This document shows positions 1-10,703 of a stretch of 42,344 nt of DNA, piece after piece. A program made the position numbers and the translations under genes. Each line of letters opens with the position of its first letter. Within the stretch, counting starts at the first letter, position 1. The stretch comes from Chara braunii (taxonomy: Eukaryota > Streptophyta > Charophyceae > Charales > Characeae): positions 3,072,230-3,114,573 of the forward strand of contig BFEA01000036.1 of the NCBI GenBank assembly GCA_003427395.1, written 5' to 3'. The notes below the pieces were generated by a model that worked only from the letters and a program-made list of their open reading frames with translations, did no database searches and was not told the origin of the DNA.

Positions 1-142
1 CCCTATGGCCTATCTATTTCGAAGTCTCCACCCGGTTTTCGACCTTTGTGCTTTACAAATTTTCTACGCTATCCTTTATTATGCAACTTTACAAACGAAA
101 TCGGATGGCCTAGTCTAAGCAAATCTACCTTTTTCTGCATGG

Positions 143-204
<62 letters not shown>

Positions 205-858
205 GCTTACTTAGAAGGATCTAGTCTACGCCAATCTTCACAGTTCAACCCTAATCCACCTTATCCATCGATGCTTAAAAATGTGACTAATCTTCTAAAC
301 GGCGTTTTCCTTGAAAATGAACTGTTTTGTAAAAAGTGAACATAATGAAATTAATGAAGTAACCGAAAAAAAGGTAAATTGTAGAACAAAAAAATAGGAT
401 TTTAATATTTCGGCACAATGTAAACCTTGAGCAGAGAAGTGTCGAAATGATTAGAATATAAACGAAAAGAAAGACATCATATGCGAAGGAAAGAATTGCG
501 AAATTTGTAAAACACTTGACACATTCAAACAAAGCGCAGCTCTCCAAAGTCCAAGACCTTAAGTTGCTTCAAACTATAACAACACCCTTCATATGGAGAC
601 AGTGGAAGGGAAATTTAATGCAAAAGTTCAATTATATTAAAAGCAAAGCAGTGCCACTTACATCAGCTCAATGGTGCGTCTATGAACTCTTAAAATTACA
701 CATTGTCAAAATCTTCGTCAAAGTCCTTAGACTATAATTGAAATCGACTTGACTACCGGGCACTGCCAGATAACACTTGAAAACGATGATGTAAGGCTAT
801 CGACTTGAATCAGATCTAGTACGCAATGGACATGTTAATACGATCAGCGTGATAAATT
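1..858. other. No gene seen; AT-rich flank with a (TC)n run
   Basis: I see no supported gene here. The open frames are short, have low-complexity content, or run through the (TC)n run near the start. The stretch from about 290 to 850 is AT-rich and shows no similarity I recognise. Confidence 0.6.
147..202. repeat. (TC)n microsatellite
   Basis: An almost perfect TC dinucleotide run of about 56 bases. Any frame through it reads Ser-Leu repeats and should not be taken as protein. Confidence 0.97.
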
Positions 859-1420
859 TCACGGTCTCCTCATGTGAATTGTCCAATCTTCTACAGTGTT
901 CGTCTCATTATGCCCATCGAACGTGGGGTCCTTGTACTTTACGTAAGTTTCTATGACTTCATACTCGCGCAGCAGAAGACTTTGTACATATGTAATCGCT
1001 GTGTCCACGAGCCCATCCACAAGTGCTTTGAGCGACGGTTGGTCCATGATCCTCCTTCGAAATGTTTCCCGTCTTCGTCTGTCGATGTCATGTGCATTGG
1101 ATATGTTTACACTTGTGGAATAATCGTTATGAATAAAAAAAGAAAGTTTGCAGCGCCCTTGGATATTTGACGCTGCACAGTACAAGGCCATCACCTTGAA
1201 GTCGTTGTGGTAGAACTTCACTGCTGAATAGTACAATTCTGAATACGGTGTGAGCGCTTCTCGCGAATATTCTCTTGTTTCACAACACCTACGACCACAA
1301 ATATACAAACAATGTTAAGGATAATGCTCCCAGCAATCCGATGCGACATCCACACCTCTGACACTGAGTACTGCATCATCGAAAACCACTTCAGGTGTGA
1401 AAAAGATAGACCCCATATCA
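859..1420 (-). pseudogene. Possible divergent copy of gene A (unrecognised ~290-residue family)
   Basis: A minus-strand frame ending at 859 continues upstream past a TAA into a coding-like stretch to about 1420. Its central part (DFKVMALYCAASN) lines up with FDFCRVLCVACSN in the copy at 21581-22498 and with FARVLCVSVRN in the copy at 8867-9739. A weaker match further upstream pairs MGSIFFTP with WGSLIKVP. Similarity is low, so position supports the call as much as sequence. It lies just downstream of a DUF7869 gene on the same strand, exactly as the 21.6-kb copy does. A TAA interrupts the frame near 1310, or a small intron ending in GGTCGTAG lies there. Function unknown. Confidence 0.4.
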
Positions 1421-2158
1421 TGCCATACATTTCTGCCCCACACCATATTGCTTGGCGGTCATCCAGTCGTTGAATGAACCATTCTGCAACATATGAAATA
1501 CACAAGCTCAATGACAACTAATTGATACAACAATACGCTCGAATGAAATATGATTACCTCTTCTCAACGACCTACTTAAAGTCTACTAATCTTCATCATC
1601 GAGAAGTAAAAGGCAAGTCAATGCAATATAGTTTAACTATATATGAATGGAAGCTCAATGACAAGTAAATGGTACACCAACACGCACGAAATGAGGTCTT
1701 CTCAGTGACTTATCCTATTGGTCTTCATCATCGGGAAGTGAAAGACATGCCAAGGTTTTCTCTCTGACCGATTTGGGAATGTGCACTCCATTTTTCAAAT
1801 GCAACGTCCTTGATGACCAGCTCCACAAAACACAGTCCACGTGATGCCATTGTTGTGCTGTTGTGTTGTCTTTCTTCCATATCTTCTTCCATGCATTTGC
1901 ATATTGCAGAGAAAAACATTTGACGACAGGTTGTGACACTGAATATTCAATAAGAACATGATTGAAAGCAGGCGACTTTCTATCGTTGTCAATATCAGAA
2001 ATGACTTTACTCATCCACACGGGAACTCCCTGATCGATATCATCTTGCGAAGGACGCAAGAGAACGAATTGAACCTTTTCGACATCCACAACCGGGTCGA
2101 GCTCTGCTTTTAGACGCTCATTGGCTGGCTTGATGAACAACGGTTCCTTATTCTCCAA

Positions 2159-2681
2159 CAGAAAAATTCCCACGAGAAATGAAAGTTGAAAACACATTCC
2201 ATAAAAAAAAATCGTTCATACTTATAAATTATCATTCCAATGTTCATCCAATTCTAAAATTTTCAGTTTTATTTGATAAGTTCCCGTCTAAGTATGAGTT
2301 TTCCCTTCCAATTACATCTATTTGTTCAAGATAGAATGAAAGTCTGGATGAGTTTATGAAAAATTTTAATTAAACTTTCATTCTACTACAATAATTTTTT
2401 CTAATTTAGATTGAATTAACCTATTTATGACTGAAATTTCTTACCTGGAATGAAAGCCCAATAAAAATATTTCATGAACTCATCCAGACTTTCATTCCAT
2501 CTCTAGCATGCAGTTCAAATAAGAAGGGATACCTCATTCTTGGAAGAAAAGTTTTCAAGTAAGATGAAAAATTTTAAAATTGAAACGACATTTTTTAAGA
2601 TGGAATGAAAATTTAAAATTTAGAACGTAACTTTACTATAGAATGATTATTTAATTTTGGAAATTTTTTCTGTTGTCATTG
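2159..2681. mobile_element. hAT-like MITE, copy 1, inserted in the DUF7869 gene
   Basis: A 523-bp AT-rich element with imperfect terminal inverted repeats built around CAACAGAAAAATT and internal inverted segments. The 8-bp direct repeat TTCTCCAA sits at 2151-2158 and 2682-2689, the target-duplication size of hAT elements. Element plus duplication is 531 bp, a multiple of three. The coding frames on both sides agree and both encode LLEN at the junction, so the original exon can be inferred as continuous. Its near-identical partner lies inverted at 3093-3620. No coding capacity is seen. Confidence 0.75.
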
Positions 2682-3092
2682 TTCTCCAAGAGGAAGGCAA
2701 TATCAATATCCTCAGCATCGTTCTTCATAATTTTTTCCCCCGAGGGCCAAAAGTCAGTCTTGAGTGATGTTTTCGTAAAGCCAGATCCATAATTTTGCTC
2801 GATTGTGTCCAGGAAAGTTTTCCAGTGTGAAAGAGCACTCTCCTTTGAGAAGCTAACCTCATCTTTCATTCCCAACCACTCGTGTCGCTTGTTTTTCAAC
2901 CACTCAACAAACATCTTCACGCCTTCAATTTCTGATTTGAAATCCGAATTCTTATCCTCAGCGAGCTGACCACTTGATATTTCTTTAACAGGTCGAATAG
3001 GTGATGGGAGAACATGTGAAGACTCGAATGGCCAATCGGGTCCAGCATATGCTTTATTTTCATCTCGTTTAAAACAATAGACCAGAGAAGAA

Positions 3093-3620
3093 CAATGCGG
3101 ACAACAGAAAAATTTCCCTGAATTAAATAATCATTCTAGAGTAAAATTACATTCTAGATTTTAAATTTTCATTCCATCTTTAAAAATATCATTCCAATTT
3201 TAATTTTTTTCATCTTACTTGAAAATTTTTCGTCCAAGAATGGGTTATCCCTTCTTATTTGAAATGCATGCTAGAGATGAAATGAAAGTCTATTTGAGTT
3301 CATGAAATATTTTAATCGGACTGTCATTCTAAGTAAGGATTTTCAGTCATAAATAGGTTAATTCAATCTAAATTAGAAGATATTTGTTGTAATAGAATGA
3401 AAGTTTACTTAAAACATTTCATAAACTCATCCTGACTTTCATTCCATCTTGAACAAATATATGTAGTTGGAAGGGAAAGCTCATATTTAGACGAAAACTT
3501 ATCAAATTAAATTGAAAATTTTAGAATTGGACGAACACTGTAATGATAATTTATAAATATGAAGGAGTTCTTTTTTTATGGAATATTTTTCAACTTTCAT
3601 TTCTCGTGGGAATTTTTCTA
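3093..3620. mobile_element. hAT-like MITE, copy 2, inverted relative to copy 1
   Basis: About 530 bp matching the reverse complement of 2159-2681 along its whole length, with a few substitutions and small indels. It splits the DUF7869 gene between the part matching EFCDNY and the part matching YAGSSWPF in the paralogue. The flanking duplication is imperfect (GAGAAGAA on the left, TTGGAGAA on the right), so exact ends are uncertain. Together the two copies form a roughly 1.45-kb inverted repeat around about 400 bp of coding sequence. Confidence 0.72.
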
Positions 3621-5371
3621 TTGGAGAAGTGCAATACTCTTTCCACTGGAACACAGGATTGTCATCCTCCATATAAAACCTAAATAAATGTAGCTTAGTA
3701 TGACTGGTCAGTCTGTTGACCAGAAAGGGCTTGACAGTCCCCCGCCAGTCAGCAATTTCATCCATGAATGTGCACAAAAGACGCTATTTTTGGAAACTGG
3801 CAGCGAGTTTGAAGAGGTCGAGCATGGTATAAACATCGTGCATTTTTAGTTTGCAAGAGAAATGACAGAAAGTGGCATAAACGCCAGTATGTGTATGTCC
3901 TACCAACATAAAACTGAATTCGATTTCTTTGAAGAAGCCAAATTTCACCAAAGTTGCGGCCAGAGACAAAATGTATTTGTTTTTGTTTTCTCTCCAGCAG
4001 TTGTCGGCTTGTATCCTCAATTTAGGAGGTACGTCGTTTGTCGCTTGTATGTCACGCAGAAGTTTCATAATGGATGACACCACAGCATTGGAATCATGTG
4101 GATAGCAAAAGTACCATGTGTGAACATGGACCGATGGTGAACGGCTGTGTGTGATAATAGATGTTAAATTTGTTTTCATCATCAGAATATTCACGAATGC
4201 CTTCGACTTGTTTTCTGCGTCAAAGTGTGCAATACTCGTCTTGCTTTGGTCCATACCGTCAATAACTATGCATAAACTGTTGGAACCTGGTCTCTTTGAC
4301 TCATCCTTCCACACCTCATAAGCAGCACGGTGTTGGACCTGCAAGTCCAAGTGTTTTTCGCTTTTCGAAACAAAATAATCACGCACACTTACGAAATTCG
4401 CAGAATTGATAGATTCTTTGAACTCAACACACTTCTTGCATTTTGCAAAGTTTTGATCAACTTCATGGAATTTCACATGCCAGAAGTGTGTTCTCCACAA
4501 GTTATAGAAAACTTGGAGAGAAACAGAGGGGACACCCAGGTTGTCAAATTGTAACTTTAACAACTTATAAATGTCAACCTTGTTATAGCAAGCAAGCAAT
4601 CTCAAAACCACTCGTGATTCTCCATCTTTGATCCTCATGTCATTGGGCATGGAATCTCCATTGTTGCGCACAAAGGAGCTTAGTTTCTCGAACATCGTCA
4701 CGTACGTTGCAGATGTGCGTCTGAGTCCAGTGCTACCATGCTCTGTTATAATGTAACATTTCGACAAAGTCATCCTCTTTTTCAAAAATGTATTCTTGCA
4801 CACACCCAGTGTGAAACACCATGCACTAATGCACACCTTTCTTTTTCCCACAATAGGTTGTACAATCTCTTTCTCATCCTTCACGAAGGTGAACCTCTTT
4901 AACATTTCAACCCACCATGCATCTCTACTTTCACGATCCTTAGCGTAATAAGCACCCCAGACAATTTTGATGTCTTCCATGGTCATGTGAGCGCAACAAT
5001 CTTGTTCACAATAATTTGAAACTTGTCCACTCACACTCGCAAGTGTTTTTTTGGTGAGCTTTCTGTGAACTGATTGCAAAATCTTCTTTGACCGCCGCAT
5101 TCTGACACGGAAAGTATAAGGACGCTTCTCAGACGACAAACGTTTTGGAAAAATGTCATCAAAATCAGAGACAACATCAGAATTCTCCATATCGTTGCGA
5201 CACTACAGGTCAGTGTCATCATTATCGCAAGTTTGTGGATGATCAATTTTGTCTGGAGAACTGTCGGCGTCAGATAACATCGAAGCACTTGATTTCGAAC
5301 CATCTTCATCACTCTCCTCAACAGAAGGCCTGTGCACTTGAAATCTCGTAGCGAACTTCTCGGCACTCACA

Positions 5372-5684
5372 TGATACGATCTACATCGGATGTGTTCCTG
5401 TCACCGAAGCAGGCCCTACCCTGGCCTTCCGAACCTTCTGCATCAGAGGTTTTCACTTGTTCGCGCAAGGCTGGAGATGAAATCTCGCATGTGGTTTCTT
5501 CACATGCAGCCATCCGGGACCTTTTATGATCAGGAGATTCTGGAGTTATTTGAACGTCTTCCGAAAACATTGGCAGGTCCGGCGGATTAAATTCATCATT
5601 AGGTAGTATATTAGATGCCACACAGTCCATGCTTTCCAAAGTTGTGCTCGCAGCTTGCCGTGGTGCATGCCCACCACAAGCCAT
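5372..5684 (-). CDS. Probable first exon / N-terminal leader of DUF7869 copy 1
   Basis: An open frame starts at ATG 5684 and encodes about 104 residues rich in Ser, Glu and Asp, with a short basic patch (DHKRSR). Its end carries a good donor-like sequence (CAT|GTGAGT) at about 5371, so an intron may join it to the gene that continues below 5366. Downstream, the frame of the main gene extends upstream of Met 5190 as an acidic stretch (EESDEDGSKSSAS) to an in-frame TAG at about 5210. Copy 2 also has an acidic leader in this position. No domain is recognised. It lies about 230 bp from the first palindrome array, which could hold its promoter. Confidence 0.45.
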
Positions 5685-5914
5685 TTACAACGTTTCTGCG
5701 ATGACAAAACAGTGGACCACTGGCATAAGACATGTATATCAGTAACAAATTCGCAGCTAGATGGATCACATGCGGTATATGTAGAGTGCAACACATGTGG
5801 TATAGCGCGGCCACTGCTAGCCACACATAGCTGATGTAAAAGATCGGCCCTGTGAAGGCGGAAAAAAAGCACAGTCTTCAACAGAAGAGATGCACGAGAG
5901 ACACGGCAATGGCT

Positions 5915-6600
5915 GTCGTGTTGAACGCGATGATCTACCTCCTCGGTCGTGTTGAACACGACGAAGCATCATCGCATTGCACAACACGACAGGTGCACAC
6001 GGCGACAACCACCGTCACCGTGTCATCACGACGGCGCGATCGTGTTCAACATGTCCGAGCTCGACCGGAGTCGTGTTGAACATGTCCTGTCTCTGCACGA
6101 CAGCCACCGCGGTCGTGTTGAAGACGAAGATGAGCGACCGTCGTCGTGTTGAACATGACGGCGTTCACGACGGCGCTCTTGTGGTGAACATGTCCGCGCT
6201 CGACCATCGTCGTGTTGAACACGATCACCAGCACAGCGGCGATCCGCCGCGGTCCAGTTCAACACTGAAAGCGACCGTCATCGTATTGAACACGACCGTG
6301 GGGTCGTGGCGAGCCACCGCGGTCGTGTTCGACACGATGACAGCGATCGTCATCGTGTTGAACACGACGGTGGGGTCGTGTCACCGGCACGGCGGCGATC
6401 CACCACGGTCGAGTTCAACACTGAAAGCGACCGTCATCGTATTGAACACGACTGTGGGGTCGTGACGAGCCACCACGGTCGTGTTCGACACGATGGCAAC
6501 GACCGTCATCATGTTGAACACGACGGTGGGGTCGTGTTCAGCACGTGGTGTACGACCGTCATCGTGTCGAACACGACAGTCGTCGTGTCGGACTCGATGA
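5915..6600. repeat. Palindrome array 1 (GTCGTGTT-N-AACACGAC)
   Basis: About 17 copies of a 17-bp near-perfect palindrome, GTCGTGTTGAACACGAC and variants, spaced irregularly over about 700 bp with GC-rich spacers. It lies directly upstream of the minus-strand DUF7869 leader. Long open frames on both strands here are by-products of the repeats. Possible roles are a promoter or protein-binding array, or a subterminal transposase-binding region; the sequence does not say which. Confidence 0.85.
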
Positions 6601-6657
6601 TGGACGGCTCTGCGAATTGTCTGAGAAATTTTGTTGACGTCATGAAAAACCACGAAC

Positions 6658-6712
6658 GGGGGGGGGGGGGAGGGGGCGGGGGGGGTTGGGGGGGGGGGGG
6701 GGGGGGGGGGGC
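6658..6712. repeat. Long G-run
   Basis: About 55 bases almost entirely G, broken by A, C and TT. It can form G-quadruplexes and is hard to sequence, so its true length is uncertain. A C-run sits in the equivalent place in locus 2. Confidence 0.95.
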
Positions 6713-7384
6713 GGTGAGGATTCTAAACTCACCTAGGTCAAAGGAGGCACGAATCGGAGCAGCAACGCAGCTGCCGTGGCGGAGCAACGCAGCTGTCTGT
6801 CGTGTCAACGGGAAGGTGACACTGCACTGGTACATTTTTCCGGGAGCGACGCAAGGGAATAGACCCTTGGATCCTCCTACGGAGACCGTTTAAACAGTCG
6901 TGGAAGGCACCGGCAGTCGAATCGTCGCCCCCTTGGCACCGATTCTCACCGCGGCACCGGTCTTCCCCATACCCGATCCTGGCCCTCAGCCGACGGATCG
7001 ACGGCCCAGACTTTCCCAGGATTCGAAACGTCGCTCCAGCGGCACCTGGTCCCGAACCCACACCCCGCAGGCCGCATTCCCCCGCAGGCCCTCCACAGAA
7101 AGTATAAATAGTGGTGTGAGCCCACCGTTTTCCATTTTTGCTAGTTTGTCGAGAACGACGGAGCGTTGCGGAGGTTCGCGCATCGTCCGAAGCCGGCGGA
7201 GCGCTGACTTGCACATTGGAGGCTCACGCAGAACGCAACGGAGATCCCACTCGCACATCGGAGGTTCATGCAGCATCGGAGCAAAGTTCCGAGCATCCGC
7301 ATCGGAGGCAGCAGCGGAGGTCTGGGAGAACGGTAAACCCCCGTGAAGCAACCACGTGCTGCCACGTGGCATTTCCGCCCTCGC
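6713..7384 (+). promoter_or_regulatory. GC-rich region with candidate core promoter (TATAAATA at 7103)
   Basis: No credible protein is seen. TATAAATA at 7103-7110 stands in otherwise GC-rich DNA and is followed after about 25-30 bp by pyrimidine-rich sequence (CCGTTTTCCATTTTTG), a reasonable plant-type start region. Downstream are short direct repeats around GCACATCGGAGG at 7210-7320. If real, this would drive the plus-strand gene A at 8867 through a long leader carrying the second palindrome array. Confidence 0.35.
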
Positions 7385-8580
7385 AGAGGCTGTCGTCGAG
7401 TCGAACTTGACGGTGGACCAGCGCCAAGGCCTATGGCCACTGTCGAGTCGAACTCGACAACGGCTTGCGGTCGAGTCGAACTCGATAACGGCCTGGGGTC
7501 ATCATCGAGTCGGACTCGACAATGGCCAGAGGCCTTGGCGCTGGCCAACCGTCGAGTTCGACTCGACGACGGCCGTCTGGCCCGACTCGACGACTGCCGG
7601 CTGGCCACTGTCGAGTTCGACTCGACGACTACCGGCTGGCCACTGTCGTGTTCAACTCGACGACTGCCGTCTGGCCACTGTCGAGTCGAACTCGACGACA
7701 ACCATCTGGGCTTTCCCGATTCGTCCGTTGTCGAGTTCGACGACGGTATACCGTCGAGTTCGATTCGACGACGGCCTTCGTGCACTGTCGAGTCGAACTG
7801 GACATGATAGTACACCAACCAGTTTCAAAACATCCAGTTCCTATCGAGTCGAACTCGACAATGGCCTGGGGTCATCGTCGAGTCAGACTCGACAATGGCC
7901 AGAGGCCTTGGCGCTGGCCGACCATTGAGTTCGACTCGACGACGGCCGTGTGGCCCGACTCGACGACTGTCGGCTGGCCACTGTCGAGTTCAACTCGACA
8001 AGTGCCGGCTGGCCACTGTCGAGTCGAACTCGACGACGACCATCTGGGCTTTCCCGATTCGTCCGTCGTCGAGTTCGACAACGGCACACCGTCGAGTTCG
8101 ATTCGATGACGGCCTCCGTCCACTGTCGAGTCGAACTCGACATGATAATACACCAACCAGTTTCAAAACATCCAGTTCCTATCAAATCTGTCAAAAAGTT
8201 GGTAGACGGCCTCCGCCCACTGTCGAGTCGAACTCAACAACGGCCGTCTGGGCTTTCTTGATTCATCCGTCGTCGAGCTCGAGGCCTTGGCAGTGGCCCA
8301 CCACTGAGTTCGATTCGACAACGGCCGTCAGGCCATACGTCGAGTTCGACTCGACGACGGTCGGCTGGCCTCTGTCGAGTCGAACTCGACAACGGTCGTC
8401 TGGCCACTGTCGAGTCGAACTCGACAACGGCCGTCTGGACTTTGTCGATTATCCGTCATCGATTTCGACTCGACAACGGCAAGAGGCCGTGGCGGTGGGT
8501 GTTGGGATCGACTCGACAGTAGCCAGAGGCCTTGAAGCTGGGCCGTTGTCGATTCGAACTCGACGAAGGATAGGAGCCGA
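7385..8580. repeat. Palindrome array 2 (GTCGAGT-NNN-ACTCGAC)
   Basis: Several dozen 17-bp palindromes of the form GTCGAGTTCGACTCGAC or GTCGAGTCGAACTCGAC, separated by spacers such as GGCCGTCTGGCCACT. A higher-order unit of about 340-375 bp is visible: GCCTGGGGTC occurs at 7491 and 7864, and a spacer containing CACCAACCAG at 7813 and 8151. Open frames of up to 239 codons on both strands come from the repeats. The array ends about 290 bp before gene A. Confidence 0.9.
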
Positions 8581-8866
8581 TGGCCTTTGTCGGGACGAGC
8601 GCAACGATGGATAGCCGCCGATGGCCTTTGTCGTTTTGTGTGTCTTCTCCTTGTGCATTGGTCATTCGCAATGCCTCATTGGCTCCTTGATGGACAGGCG
8701 CCGATGGACTTTGCCTTTCTGACTCCTCGTTGTATCTAGCTACGACGGTAGTTATTGTGTGCACAACATTCGCAACTGCGATGGCTACTTGTTGTGTGAG
8801 CGAGTTCGACCTTAGCAATGGCTCCTTATGTGGTTGTGTATCGTTTGTGTGTGTAGGACATTCACG

Positions 8867-9739
8867 ATGGCTCACCGGTTCGATTACTTGTTCCCTTTAA
8901 ATGCTAGCGCGCCGTACATACGGGGTTTAAGGCAGGCGACTACTATACTTGGGGCCCATAGAGATGACTTCGACACGGACCCTTGGATGAGCGTGTTGCC
9001 CTGGCTTGACAGGCCCTTCGATGCATGGTCCGAATTAGACTTGGAGAACACCATGAAAGACTTTCCATGGGCGTCTGATTATCGACTTGCTTCCAGCCAG
9101 GAATGGGGGACATTCATCTTCCTCGACCACATCCTCGTGATGAAACACACGCCGGTGTTGTCTGCAGCATTTCGTACCCGAGACTTATCTTTATCATTGA
9201 CTGCGCACAACGTGTCGTGTTCGCCGCGCTTGTGGGGACCATCGATGAAGGAGGAGTTGTTGGACTGTGTGAAATACAACCAGTTTCTAGAGAAATATCC
9301 CCTTCCCTTCGGGGACAACTTGAAGGGGAGGGTTTCGTACTTCTGCGTGCATGTTGAACTCTGTTGTTTCCCTTTCGCTAGGGTTCTCTGTGTTTCGGTA
9401 AGAAATAGAAGTAAGACTTCAGCGGAGGCAAGTATTTACGTATCCAAGAACGAGCTCATCGTTGATGGGCACTCGATTATGTTACCGCATGGTTTTAGGA
9501 ACAGTAAGTTTGACGTGAAACTGGCGGGGCAGGTTGACGCACCCCGGCATTGGGAGGAGGTCGAGGAGTACGTGACGGTCATTCGGGACGCCATCGGTCA
9601 CACTTTAGCCATAACATGTGGTTTCGTCCGTGCGCGATACATGTCTCGCTTCTCCGCCACTGCGACCCTGTGTAGTTCCCAGCTCCTAACATACGGTTCA
9701 TCCTTGAACACACTGTACGGTTTCGGGGCTGAACGATAG
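8867..9739 (+). CDS. Gene A, copy 1: unrecognised ~290-residue protein, intact frame
   Basis: An uninterrupted frame. I chose the Met at 8867 because a likely splice acceptor (GTGTGTGTAG|GAC) ends about 10 bp upstream; the open frame extends to 8828. It is clearly related to 21581-22498. Shared features in order are DPWM, a DAWSE box, PW..DY..AS..EWG, SPR.W....KEELLDC..YN.FLE.YPL, a hydrophobic RVLCV strand, then VRDAIG..LA and a C-terminal GSS.N.LY.FG. The predicted protein is soluble, with no signal peptide or membrane segment seen. I do not recognise the family and assign no function. It follows array 2 and precedes array 3 and the ParB-like gene. It also occurs beside DUF7869 in locus 2, suggesting a role in the same element. 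Confidence 0.7.
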   Translation: MAHRFDYLFPLNASAPYIRGLRQATTILGAHRDDFDTDPWMSVLPWLDRPFDAWSELDLENTMKDFPWASDYRLASSQEWGTFIFLDHILVMKHTPVLSAAFRTRDLSLSLTAHNVSCSPRLWGPSMKEELLDCVKYNQFLEKYPLPFGDNLKGRVSYFCVHVELCCFPFARVLCVSVRNRSKTSAEASIYVSKNELIVDGHSIMLPHGFRNSKFDVKLAGQVDAPRHWEEVEEYVTVIRDAIGHTLAITCGFVRARYMSRFSATATLCSSQLLTYGSSLNTLYGFGAER

Positions 9740-10128
9740 GCGAGGTCGTAGGAGAGGTCGTGGGAGATGAACAGTGTAAGAAACGTGAACTATTCAACGA
9801 AAGTGTGAACTGAGACTATGTAAGCGTGGGGGATGAACAATGTAAGAAATGTGAGCTATTCAGCAAGAGTGTGAACTGAGACTATGTATGTTATGGGAGC
9901 AGTGAGTTTGATGTAAGATTATCGATTACTTTGAAATACGTTAATACTATTTGTCGCACGTTGTGGGTGCCGGTTGCATGCCTTGCCAATTGAATGTTTG
10001 GAATTGATAATAGATGTAGGCTTTCAATTGATGTGCCTTGTTTGATGTGACTTATTGGATACGCCGCTCTCGTGTTCTGTTCGCCTGCTATTTGACACAC
10101 CGATCCCATTCTCTGTCACGATGGCCAG
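9740..10128. other. Gene A 3' flank with a 66-bp tandem duplication
   Basis: No gene seen. Bases 9766-9831 and 9832-9889 are a tandem duplicate with 66-bp period (both begin GATGAACA and end in GAGACTATGTA) with a few mismatches. The rest is moderately AT-rich and may hold the 3' end of gene A. Confidence 0.7.
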
Positions 10129-10562
10129 CAACGATCGAGTCCAACACAATCAAGCTGGCCTCGAGGTTCGCGCTGGCCCGCCACGTTCGAGTCGAACACG
10201 AACGGGTCGCGATCTTCTGGGTCACGCTGGCCCACCAAGATGAAGTTGAACACGATCGAGCTGGCTGTTACGCTCGAGTCGAACACGATGAGTCGAGCCC
10301 GATCGCGTCAAACACGATCGAGTTGAACACGAACACGATCGCGTCGAACATGGTTGAGTTCGGGCGCTGGCCCACCACGATCGAGTCGAACACGATCGAG
10401 CTGGCCCGTCACGCTCGAGTCGAACACAATCGAGTCGAACACGATCGAGTCAAACACGATGGAGTCGAACACGATCGTGTCGAACAAGATCGAGTCGAAC
10501 AAGATCGTGCCGAGCACGAGCACGATCGTGATCGAATTGAACACGATCCCGGTCGATTCGAA
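10129..10562. repeat. Palindrome array 3 (15-bp unit GATCGAGTCGAACAC)
   Basis: Tandem and dispersed copies of a 15-bp unit close to GATCGAGTCGAACAC, densest at 10380-10560. The core TCGAAC(A/T)CGA is shared with arrays 1 and 2, so the three look related. This array ends about 140 bp before the ParB-like gene, as arrays 1 and 2 lie close to the starts of the DUF7869 gene and gene A. Confidence 0.88.
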
Positions 10563-10703
10563 CTCCATCTCCGGGGCTGCCTTTCCACGAAGGTGTTGCG
10601 CTGCCTTACCACTATCTAAAACGTTTCACTTTTCTGCTCCTTCTGATTTTTGGCTTTCCGATGATGTGATGTGTTGCTTTCAGATTCGACAACGCTGCAA
10701 AAC

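Larger units (their letters stand above)
1715..5190 (-). pseudogene. DUF7869-type transposase-like protein, copy 1 (broken)
   Basis: The longest open piece (3784-5190, 468 codons) has a basic N-terminus, a Cys cluster (CEQDCC, residues 61-66), a C-x2-C pair (251-254), then IDGMDQ (310-315), QADNCWRENKNKY (394-406) and VGHTHTGVYATF (430-441). This D...D...GHTH pattern is typical of DUF7869 proteins, which look like RNase-H-fold DDE transposases (fold inferred). The copy at 22707-25049 has D where this one has Y in the GHTH block, so the third acidic residue is lost here. A TAG at 3784 breaks the frame, but homologous sequence continues in the same frame to about 3628. It resumes at about 3090-2690 and again from about 2150 to 1715, with a MITE at each gap. 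An in-frame TAG just upstream of Met 5190 separates it from an acidic leader. Likely inactive. Confidence 0.75.

Noticed and set aside
2159-2681. The MITE as an introner that makes a spliced intron
   Set aside because: No GT-AG borders close to the element ends or the duplication were found in the gene's orientation.
7385-8580. CRISPR-like array
   Set aside because: Repeats are short palindromes with irregular, similar spacers and no cas genes, in a eukaryotic context.
6026-8614. Many long open frames on both strands (up to 239 codons)
   Set aside because: They arise because the palindrome arrays have periods that avoid stops. The products are Arg/Ser/Thr/Val repeats with no paralogue or motif.
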